Shown here one piece after another: positions 56,690 to 64,000 of a stretch of DNA of 64,000 nt. The DNA comes from Verrucomicrobiota bacterium. GTDB taxonomy: Bacteria; Verrucomicrobiota; Verrucomicrobiia; Limisphaerales; J093. Within the stretch, counting starts at the first letter, position 1. Each line of letters begins with the position of its first letter. The DNA lies in contig JAOSKK010000012.1 in NCBI GenBank assembly GCA_027493615.1, positions 731,442 to 795,441 of the forward strand, given 5' to 3'. Under the pieces are notes generated by a model. The model was given only the letters and a program-made list of their open reading frames with translations, searched no databases and had not been told where the DNA came from. A program made the translations under genes and the position numbers.

Positions 56690-58967
56690 ATGAAAACCTG
56701 GCGCGAACCCTCGTTGCTCCAACGTGTTATCTGCTCGATCCTCACGGGCCTGATGGCCTTGCCGGCCAATGTCTCCGTTGGTGTCTGGGCAAGCGAAACT
56801 GCTCTGCCAATCGCCCAGAACAGTGTGTCGCCCGCGCGTGGACCGGTCCGGGCCGAGTCTCCGGAAGGGCACACGCGCCCGCGACCGCCGCGCCTTCACC
56901 AGCCGATTCCAGCCGGCACCGCCGCGCCCGGTTCAAGTCTCCGGTTGCTCAGCAACGACGCCCTGGACCTGCGCGTAGCCGAGCCACCGCCGGACGTCCG
57001 GCGTTTGGCCGCTCCGAGCACGCCTGACCCCGCACCCTCAGTGCTGGCCATCACCGACGTGGACCTCGAAGTCCTCCCCGAGGGGGGCATGTCAGTCCTC
57101 ATCCGTTACGCCGTGTCCCCCGACCGCCAGTACGTCGTCGAGTACCGCGACCAGTTCGGCACGCCCGATTTCTGCGAGCCCTGGAAACAACTCCCCGCCG
57201 CTCCGCACAACACCGGCGAGGTCCGGGATACCAGCGCCCAGCCCAATCGCTTCTATCGCGTCCGCGCCTTGGACCACCCCCAGACCGGGCTGTTCGCGCT
57301 GCTCGCCCGCGACACGGGAGCTTCTGGCGAGGACGGCATCACCTCCGACCCCAGCATCACCGGCGAGATCACGTTGTTCGGACCGAACGTCCGCCTCCAC
57401 GTCGCCCTGGACCGACCCGACCTCCCCTGGACGCCCTGGGGCGGACCAGTGACCCAGCCCCAACACTTCCTCCTCTCCGCGGCGGACGTCCTGCAACTGG
57501 CCGGCGGTACACTCGCCGACGGCGCGCACACCGTGTACTTCCGGCTCAGCGGCGACGAAGGGGTCCTCCTGCTCGAGCACGCGGTTCCTTTCGTCCTCGA
57601 CACCACCCCGCCGGCCCTGACCGTTCATCTCGATCCCGCCAGCGATTCCCTCCCCATCGGCGACGGCCGGACCGAACAACACTGGGTCACCCTCGCCGGC
57701 CAGACCGAGCCGGGCGCCCTTGTGAGGTTCGAGCCAGGGGCCCTCTGGACCTACGCCGATTCGGCGGGCGCCTTTCGCTTCGACCTCGTTCAACTCGCGC
57801 TCGGTCCCAACCCGTTCACGGTGCATGCCTTCGACCAGGCCTGCGTGGAAGCGGTGGCGACCACCACCATCACGCGCCTCGAGCCCACGCCTGATTCGAT
57901 CTTCGACGATGCCCTCACCGGCTGGATCGTGCGGACGACCGCCCCGCCCCGCGGCGGCACACCCGGCACCGTCACAGTTCCGGAACGGACGGGTGACTCT
58001 GGCGGAAGGTGATTCGTTCCTGGTCGAGCTCGAGCGGAACCTTGAGGTGCCCGCTGGCGCCGGGATGCTTTACCTCGCCTACCTGCCGCCCCTCTTCGAC
58101 GCTGCCGCGGCCAACCGCATGAACGACGCCTTCGAAGTCGCGCTGGTGGACCCCGATGGCCGGCCGCTGACCTACACGATCCAGGGCGTCGACGGCCTGA
58201 CACCCGCCGGCCTGTCGCAACCGGCCGTGCTCCCCGCCAGTCCCGACTCCTTCTTCAACCACACCCAGACCCAGGATCCCTTCGCCGCGCCCGGGGCCGA
58301 GGTGCGCCGGCGCAACACCGGCGGCTACGTCCTGCGCGCCGACATCCGCCACCTTGCCCCCAGCAGCCGTGCCCGCCTCATACTTCGCCTGATCAACAAT
58401 GACCGCGACCGCCAAAGTGCCGTCGAGATCCTCGACCTCCACTTCGTGGCGGACCTCGAGGTGCCGTTCTTCCCGGGCTCGCCGCCGCCCGCGTTCTCCC
58501 TGCTTGCGCCCTCTGCCAACACCGTCTCCCCCTCCCAGACAACGGTGTCAGTTCACCCACGGACGCCGGCCTCCCGTTCAGCCGATCGGAACCTCCTTGC
58601 CCAGCAGGCGCTTGACTCCCTCGGCCCACCGCTTCTGGTCGTAGAGACACCGACTGACACGGCATCGCTTTCGCTCGGCGCGCTTTGCGTGGCCGGCGTT
58701 GCCCTAGCCAGGCGGCCTCCAACCGGTCAACCAGACACGGGGCCGAACCGAGTGACTAGTGTTGTGGTCAACGGAGTGGCCGTCGAAGTTCTCGATCACG
58801 TGGGCAACTTCTTCACGAAACTGGCCGTCGTTCCCGGCCGCAACCTCCTCGTCGTGACCGCCACCGACGCCTACGAGCAGACCTCCACCCAGACGCTCGC
58901 CGTGCATGGCGTAAGCGACATACTGGGCAGTCTTTTAGATAGACTACACTCGGCATTGTGTCTATAA
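56690..58967 (+). CDS. Secreted Ig-like/beta protein, frameshifted and truncated by IS630
   Basis: About 758 codons. The leader MKTWREPSLLQRVICSILTG has cleavage near VWASE. Then PDRQYVVEYRDQFGTPDFCE...FYRVRALDHPQ, a fibronectin-like segment, then Ig-like repeats (LTVHLDPASDSLPIGDGRTE and QHWVTLAGQTEPGALVRFEP). The frame breaks near 57985 and resumes VTLAEGDSFLVELERNLEVP; a last Ig-like piece is VVVNGVAVEVLDHVGNFFTK. Host sequence ends at 58922; the final LGSLLDRLHSALCL comes from the IS end. No continuation was found after the IS copies, so the 3' part is lost. Intact versions are probably much longer repeat proteins. Confidence 0.72.
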
Positions 58968-59300
58968 TCGCGGTCGTGGCAAAGATTGATGGACGCACAC
59001 TAGATCACAAGGCTCTGGAACACATGAGGATACTCGCTGTCAGGCGAGTCGTGGAAGACGGGGAGGACCCCAGTGAGGTCATGCGATCTTTTGGATTATG
59101 CCGGACCACGATTTACCCCTGGTTGCGAAAGTTTAACGATGAAGGGTGGGACGCGCTGGTCGAGAAGATCGCTCAGGGCCCCGAGCCGAAGCTCAACGAG
59201 AAGCAACGCCAGCGAGTGAAGCGGTGGATCCTGGGCAAAGACCCAAGACAGTATGGCTTTGAGTTTGGGCTATGGACACGGCGAATCGTGCAGACACTTA
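58923..59300 (+). mobile_element. Truncated IS630-family copy (right end plus transposase 5' part)
   Basis: It begins after a target TA (58921-58922) with the terminal repeat CTGGGCAGTCTTTTAGATAG, the exact reverse complement of the other copy's right end. It holds the first about 114 transposase codons and stops at a TA (59299-59300), where a second copy starts. The remaining about 700 bases of this copy are not found anywhere in the window. In the overlap the two copies differ at one residue (HMRILAV against HMSILAV), so they are recent relatives. Confidence 0.85.
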
Positions 59301-59308
59301 CTGCCTAG
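58958..59308 (+). pseudogene. IS630 transposase N-terminal fragment
   Basis: 116 codons starting at a GTG (SIIAVVAKIDGRTLDHKALE) with the helix-turn-helix SFGLCRTTIYPWLRKFNDEG and then LWTRRIVQTLT, ending by accident inside the terminal repeat of the other copy. It lacks the DDE catalytic domain, so it is inactive, but the HTH could still bind IS ends. Confidence 0.88.
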
Positions 59309-60388
59309 TCCTTGGCATAGGCTACACTCTCTGCACAAAAGAAGGAGCGCACTAACTCTCGGTTGTTATGAAGGTCGGCGAGGTCCTGCTCGACGCGCTC
59401 TCGCAGTGACTCATTCTTCCTGAGAGGCTTTTGGATACGCCGTTGGTTTTCATATGGCTCCAGACGAACTCATCGGGATTGAGGTCCGGTGCATAGGGAG
59501 GAAGGAAGTGCAACTCCAGCCGTCCGTTGAGCGACTGCACATAGTGTTTGACGCTGTTCGCCTTGTGAGCCGGATGTCCATCCACGACGAGGAATACTTT
59601 CGTGGGACGTTCCTTCATGAAATTCTTGAGGAACGCCACAAAGGACTCCGCGTTCAACTTGCCGGTGTACGTCGCGGCCCAAAACGCCCCGCATGCGTTG
59701 ACCGCGCTGATCACATTGATACTCTGCCGCTGTCCAGAGGTCACGACGACCGGCGTGGTCCCCTTTAACCCATAGGTGCGACCCAGCGGCGGATCCGATT
59801 GAAAGCCCGCCTCGTCGAGGAAGAAGATCATCGCGCCCGCTCGTTTGGCCCGCTTCCGCAGCTTGGGATAGGTTTCCTTCATCCACACATCCACCGCTTG
59901 CGGATCTCGCTCGTAGGCACGGCGCAGAGGCTTCTGGGGGGTGATCTCCAGGCTCGCCAACAGCCTCCCCACTGCCGTCAAGCCCAACTCGATCCCCATT
60001 TTCTCCTGAATAAGTGTCTGCACGATTCGCCGTGTCCATAGCCCAAACTCAAAGCCATACTGTCTTGGGTCTTTGCCCAGGATCCACCGCTTCACTCGCT
60101 GGCGTTGCTTCTCGTTGAGCTTCGGCTCGGGGCCCTGAGCGATCTTCTCGACCAGCGCGTCCCACCCTTCATCGTTAAACTTTCGCAACCAGGGGTAAAT
60201 CGTGGTCCGGCATAATCCAAAAGATCGCATGACCTCACTGGGGTCCTCCCCGTCTTCCACGACTCGCCTGACAGCGAGTATACTCATGTGTTCCAGAGCC
60301 TTGTGATCTAGTGTGCGTCCATCAATCTTTGCCACGACCGCGATTATAGACACAATGCCGAGTGTAGTCTATCTAAAAGACTGCCCAG
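59301..60388 (-). mobile_element. IS630-family insertion sequence, near-complete copy
   Basis: 1088 bp between TA dinucleotides at 59299-59300 and 60389-60390. The left end CTGCCTAGTCCTTGGCATAG and the reverse complement of the right end CTGGGCAGTCTTTTAGATAG share CTG..AGTC.TT....ATAG.CTACACTC, an imperfect inverted repeat of about 30 bases. TA target use is the IS630/Tc1-mariner hallmark. It carries one transposase on the minus strand, which starts close to the right end. Confidence 0.88.
59305..60353 (-). CDS. IS630-family transposase, frameshifted near the end
   Basis: About 350 aa. N-terminal helix-turn-helix (RSFGLCRTTIYPWLRKFNDE), then a DDE domain: Asp in MIFFLDEAGFQSDPPLG, Asp in VFLVVDGHPAHKANSV, Glu in PPYAPDLNPDEFVWSHMKTN. 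The frame breaks in the T4 run 59429-59432; with one base added it reads KKPLRKNESLRERVEQDLAD and LHNNRELVRSFFCAESVAYA and stops inside the left terminal repeat. Without the fix the last 24 residues are nonsense. Start is GTG at 60353, 35 bases from the right end. Confidence 0.9.
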
Positions 60389-60554
60389 TAAGTCTATTAT
60401 GCCTAGATAGCCTCCAATGGAATAGCCATGCCTCTAATCTTCGCGTCCCTAAGGCAATACTCGACTCGGCTATCGATTCGGTCGCATATCTGTGTGAACA
60501 GATCCGGTGTGAACCAGTGGTCGTGTTTGCGTCTGTCTTCTGCAATGAGCAGCA

Positions 60555-60765
60555 ATGATCAAACGCCGTGTCCTTGCCGCCGGTCTTCCGGCACGCATTT
60601 GCTGCCACACGTTTCGCGCTACCGGGATAACGGCTTACTTGGAAGGGCGGGAGCATCGAGAACGCCCAGGCCATCGCCGCCCACGAGTCCCCGCGGACCA
60701 CCAAGCTCTACGACCGCACCCCCGACCAGATCACCTTGGACGAGGTAGAGCGAATCGCCATCTGA
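60555..60765 (+). pseudogene. Tyrosine recombinase (integrase) C-terminal remnant
   Basis: About 70 codons: KRRVLAAGLPARICCHTFRA (H-x-x-R), TGITAYLE, then after a break near 60646 GGSIENAQAIAAHESPRTTK, LYDRTPDQITLDEVERIAI. This covers the H-x-x-R, the second His and the nucleophile Tyr (KLYDRT) of a tyrosine recombinase. The N-terminal half and Arg I are missing. It lies next to the IS630 element in a stretch of lower G+C (60391-60560), so a former integrated element was probably destroyed here. Confidence 0.75.
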
Positions 60766-60977
60766 CCGCGTGGTCCGCGACGACCGGGACGGTCCGGGAG
60801 TAAGGTGATGCTTCGGCAAGCGTGCGGAGCGCGCAAAACGGTCGGCGCGGGCGCTGGTGGCGCGGGATCCGGGAGTCTCCGCCCTGGGCGCCGTCGGCCG
60901 AGCGGCGAGCCGGCTGCCTGAACGATAAGGGCCCAGCGGCCTGTGCCGTGCACCGCTTCGCGGCCGCTGGGCGTGTG

Positions 60978-62569
60978 TCAACTGGTGTCGAGGCGGGCGG
61001 CTGACTTCGGGTAGTTCCAGGGTAGCCAGGCTTGCGGGACCCGTTGGACGGCCTCGGGGTGGGTCGCAATGGCCAGGAGATAGTCGAACGGATTGACGGC
61101 GTTGAGTCGAGCGGTGTGGATCAAACTCATGAAGAGGTCGCCGGTCCGAGCGCCGTTGAGGGTTTTGTAGCTGAGGCTGTTCTTGCGGTGCAGGATGGCC
61201 ATCTTCAGGGCGCGTTCGCAGATGTTGTTATCCAGGGGCGCGCCCGCCTGGCGCAGGAACAAGGTCAACGGCTGCCAGTGGCGGAGCATGTAGCCCATGG
61301 CCTCGCCCAAACCGGAGTTGGGCTCGACAAGCTTGTCGTCGAGTTGTCGCTGCATCCAGGCCTGGAGCGCTTCCATGACGGGCTGGCTGTGGGTCTGGTG
61401 ATGCGCCAGCCGCTGCTCGGCGCTGAGCCCCCGTTCCTTGGCCTCGGCGTCCACCCGGTACACATGCCCCAGGGCTTCGAGCACGTGGCGGCACTGGGCG
61501 GGGAACTGCCCGACGAGGCTCACGAACTCTCGGCGACCATGGCTCAGGCAAGGGCCAGGAGGGTGGCCAGCTCCGGGGTGAGGTTGCGCGAGAGCGCGTC
61601 GCACATCTGGATGGGGGTTTCGCGTTGGGCGCTGCGCTCCCGTAACACGTCGGCCAGGTTCTCGCCAGCGTGTTGCCAGCCGGTGAAGTAGAGCGCCACC
61701 GGGTGGGCGTCCACGTAGGCCAGCACGTTGGTGGTGAAGGTGCCCTTGCGTTCCGGGTCGATCTGGGCGGCGGTGGCGCTGCCCGCTCGCCGCAAGTCGA
61801 GGATCCGCATCGTGGTGTCATCGTGGTGGAAGAGGGGCGACTGGGCCGCCAGGGTGATCAACGCCTCCAGGATCGGCCGGGCCGCCTGGACCAGCGGTTG
61901 CATCACCTCCCACTGGGTGGAGGCGGGCAAGGGAACGCCCAGGCTCTGTTGCAGGCGCGCCAGCCGGTAATGCGGCATGCCGGTGCCGTAACGCAAGAGG
62001 GCCACCGTCGCCCCCACGCTCGGATCATACTTCTGGGTTCCCGCTTCGGGCGGTGCCGGGACCGTGAACACCGCGCCACAGGTATCACAGCGCAGCCGCT
62101 CGAGTTGGTAGCCGGTGGCCGCGATCGGCGGCGCGCCCACGATGCGCAGCAGCAGTGCCGGGGTCCGCTGCGCCCGCAACGTGCCCTGGGGACACTGGGG
62201 ACAAGGATCCCCGGCCTGGCGCTCGGGATGGGGTACCCGCACCCAGCGGGCGCCGGTGTAAGCTTTGGCTTTGGTGCGGCCATGCCCTGGGCGCTTGGGC
62301 TTGGGTCCGGGGCGGGTCGGAGCGGGGGCGCCGCCGGGGGGCAGACCTGATCGGTCTTCTCGGTCTTCGGGCCGAAGAGCAGGTGGCGCAGCTTGCGGAG
62401 CGTCAAGGCGGGATCCTGCTCGATGCGGGCGAGCAACTCGGGCAGGGCGTGGCTCATCCCTTCAATGAGCCGGTAATCCTCCGCGCTGACCCCGGACGCA
62501 CCTGGCCAGGAACGCGGCCCGCTCGGCCTCAGTCAGGGTCAAGGTGGCAAACTGGGCCGCGGTCCTCAT
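60978..62569 (-). CDS. tnpC: IS66-family transposase TnpC, frameshifted
   Basis: About 530 aa. N-terminal MRTAAQFATLTLTEAERAAF, a leucine-zipper-like part ELLARIEQDPALTLRKLRHL and LFGPKTEKTDQV, a zinc ribbon (DPCPQCPQGTL and LRCDTCGAVFTV), then the DDE domain: LFHHDDTTMRILDL, TFTTNVLAYVDAHPVALYFT, ICERALKMAILHRKNSLSYK with the Glu in DNNICERAL. Breaks are seen near 62500, in the G6 run 62337-62342, and near 61556 (then CLSHGRREFVSLVGQFPAQC). Product if repaired would be full length. Confidence 0.88.
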
Positions 62570-63448
62570 GGGGTCCGGAGCCAATGCTCGCGGAAGTGGC
62601 GGTTGAGCGGATAGACCCAGAACTCCTTGATCGAGACCGTGGGCGTCGGGGTCTTGGACTTGGTGCCCCAGCCCGCCGAGCGCCCGACGCAGATCCAGTT
62701 GGCCGCCCGGTAGCAGGTGCCCGGGAAGCGCTCGGTGTCCACGAAGCTCTCCAGCAGGTCAATCCGATGGTGGTAGAGGGCCTGCCAGTCGGCGCTGATC
62801 CGCCGGGCGATCCGGCTCAAGAGGTGCGTGGCCAGACCGGGCACGTGCACCCAGGGCGCGATCAGGAAACGGGTGTTGTAGGCGATGCGGTGGAGCTGGT
62901 GCCGATAGGCCTGCTTGGGCGCGCCGACGAACGCATCGCGCAAGTCCAGTTGGCGCGGGGCCGAACTCCACCCCAGGCAAGCGAGGGGGCGTTCCCCGCC
63001 CCCACCAGATACTTGAGGTGCTCGCCCACTGGGCGGCGGTAGCCCAGGTAGTGGTAGCGGCTGAGCAGGTGGGCGAAGAGCGCCTCGCTTTGGGTCCGCC
63101 GCACCAGGGCGATCGTCAACGGTCCCAACGACGCCACCGTTCCGGTCAAGGGCGTCGTGTCGTAGGGTGGCACCGCGGCCACGTGCCGATGACGGATCGC
63201 GTTGTTCGGAGGGACTGGCGTTTGGCCGGCAGCTCCAGGTGACCGGCCCGATGCAGGGCCAGGAGCAGACTGCGGCACACCATGTCCCGCGGCTGGCCAT
63301 TGGGCTGCACCCACCCCCAGGCCTCGCACACCTTGACCGAGAGCCGGCGCCGGCTCAGGTCCGGATGTTGGGCGATCAGGCCGCGCAGAAAGGCGACGTC
63401 TGCCTCTCGAAGGAGGCGTCCGCGAAAGCTCAGCACCACGTCCGACAC
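62566..63448 (-). CDS. DUF4338 (DruA-family) protein inside the IS66 element, frameshifted
   Basis: About 294 aa. GTG start at 63448 (SDVVLSFRGRLLREADVAFL), then RRRLSVKVCEAWGWVQPNGQ and PRDMVCRSLLLALHRAGHLE. Breaks near 63210 (then NNAIRHRHVAAVPPYDTTPL) and near 63000 (then LACLGWSSAPRQLDLRDAFV). Core words: SRYHYLGYRRPVGEHLKYLV, YNTRFLIAPWVHVPGLATHL, LLESFVDTERFPGTCYRAAN, WICVGRSAGWG, VYPL. DUF4338 is the domain of DruA in the Druantia defence system and is also found next to transposases. Here it is clearly within an IS66 operon. No Druantia DruB-E is nearby. Confidence 0.78.
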
Positions 63449-63513
63449 GGCGCCCAGTGTAGCGGGGGGCGCGTGGAACGCTATTGATTTCAGCGGAAAA
63501 AGTTGCCGCTCGG

Positions 63514-63861
63514 TTAACCCGCGGCGGCCACGGGCACCTGGCGCCAGAGCGGGGCGGCGTGCGCCTGGGTGGGATCCCCGTTCCACGCAGAGCAGGTGCA
63601 ACTGGTGCGGCTCCAGCGCGAGCGCGGCGCCGGTTGCCGGCCGGGCCAGGCGCGGAAGCGCCTTGGGAAAGGCGCTTCTGGACAGAGCCAGAACCCTGGC
63701 CGTCGTAGATCAGACACTTGAGGGCGTGCCGGCGGCGGGAACAGAACACGAAGAGCGTCCCGAGCAGCGGATCGCGGGGCCAGGACCTGGCGACAGAGGG
63801 CGGCCAGGCCATCAATGCCTTTGCGGAAGTCGACCGGCTCCACCGCGACCAGGATCCGCAT
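63514..63861 (-). CDS. tnpB: IS66 accessory protein TnpB, frameshifted
   Basis: About 115 aa. It starts MRILVAVEPVDFRKGIDGLA (an upstream ATG at 63882 gives MIQITP in another frame, the more usual start). In the other frames one reads DPLLGTLFVFCSRRRHALKC and LIYDGQG, then FWLCQKRLSQG, the TnpB signature. So at least two single-base breaks lie within. TnpB is required for IS66 transposition with TnpA and TnpC; its molecular role is uncertain. Confidence 0.8.
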   Translation of the reverse strand: MRILVAVEPVDFRKGIDGLAALCRQVLAPRSAARDALRVLFPPPARPQVSDLRRPGFWLCPEAPFPRRFRAWPGRQPAPRSRWSRTSCTCSAWNGDPTQAHAAPLWRQVPVAAAG

Positions 63862-63926
63862 CTGGTGGCGTGATCTGGATCATCGCGGGCGCCCAGAACC
63901 TGGGCCAGAGCGACCAGGGCGGCGGG

Positions 63927-64000
63927 TCACCCGCCCAGGCGCAGCGTCATGCGGGCGGCGCCACCGTCGCAGAGTTCCACCACCGACTCGCCCGCACGGA
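63927..64000 (-). CDS. 3' end of the IS66 tnpA-like gene
   Basis: In one minus frame, RAGESVVELCDGGAARMTLR and LGG end at a TGA at 63927-63929. This fits the C-terminus of IS66 TnpA-like small proteins, and the position before tnpB supports it. Only about 24 codons are visible, so the call rests on context. Confidence 0.5.
   Translation of the reverse strand, partial: RAGESVVELCDGGAARMTLRLGG

Larger units (their letters stand above)
60800..64000 (-). mobile_element. IS66-family element with a DUF4338 passenger gene (right end outside window)
   Basis: Order on the minus strand: tnpA 3' end (63927), tnpB (63514), DUF4338 gene (62566), tnpC (60978). DUF4338 overlaps tnpC by ATGA. A possible left end is GTAAGGTGATGCTTCGGC at 60800, since IS66 ends often begin GTAAG; the right end is not in the window so the inverted repeat cannot be checked. 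The 60766-60977 stretch holds no gene. Confidence 0.75.

Noticed and set aside
62566..63448. Druantia anti-phage system
   Set aside because: Only the DruA-like domain is present, embedded in an IS66 operon; no large helicase (DruE) or DruB-D gene is near.
1..64000. tRNA and rRNA genes
   Set aside because: I looked for T-loop (GTTCGA-like) segments with a plausible cloverleaf and for rRNA core strings and found none that hold up.

Overview
The window is a GC-rich (roughly two-thirds G+C by eye) bacterial chromosome segment. It most likely comes from a Verrucomicrobiota of the Limisphaerales/Pedosphaera type. That placement is inferred from several features: Tat-exported Gfo/Idh/MocA oxidoreductases, a pseudopilin with the H-X9-DG motif, a TIGR04073-type exosortase-associated lipoprotein plus a VPEP/RRPR sorting-tail protein, secreted Ig-like and beta-helix proteins, and dispersed palindromic repeats between genes.

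Layout. 1-3.2 kb: 3' end of endonuclease V, mnmG and a PIN-toxin/antitoxin pair. 3.3-8.5 kb: a co-directional catabolic cluster (Tat oxidoreductase, TIM-barrel isomerase, isochorismatase-ThuA fusion, MFS transporter). 8.7-10.1 kb: an orphan domain of the DNA-phosphorothioation-associated methyltransferase family and a small-ORF/nucleotidyltransferase pair. 10.3-16.1 kb: hom, thrC, an FbpB-like ABC permease and metX, i.e. the homoserine branch of threonine and methionine synthesis. 16.2-29.8 kb: a second Tat oxidoreductase, large secreted proteins, a heterodimeric ABC exporter whose first half is internally deleted, an ErpA-like Fe-S carrier, an amino-acid permease and a pseudopilin. 30-40 kb: a DsbD-like protein, a redoxin, cysteine desulfurase, a DnaA-box cluster followed by dnaN, a TIGR04073 lipoprotein, ispE, a ClC channel and tyrS. 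40-48.9 kb (minus strand): DUF374 acyltransferase, ruvA, ruvC and a czcCBA heavy-metal efflux operon led by a His/Cys-rich protein. 49-55.5 kb: Uma2 protein, ispH, a regulator/membrane pair, an MFS transporter and gcvT-gcvH. 56-64 kb: a sorting-tail protein, a secreted protein cut off by IS630 copies, an integrase remnant, and an IS66-family element carrying a DUF4338 (DruA-like) gene.

A dominant property is that about half of the recognisable genes are split by single-base frameshifts, mostly in G/C runs. They occur in essential genes (tyrS, ispE, ruvC) as readily as elsewhere. I read this as uncorrected long-read consensus error rather than decay, and I annotate such genes across the break. 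The most interesting biology is: the palindromic repeat family with an arm-compensating base change; the origin-like DnaA-box cluster before dnaN without dnaA; the IS66 element with a DruA-family passenger; and the orphan phosphorothioation-linked domain.
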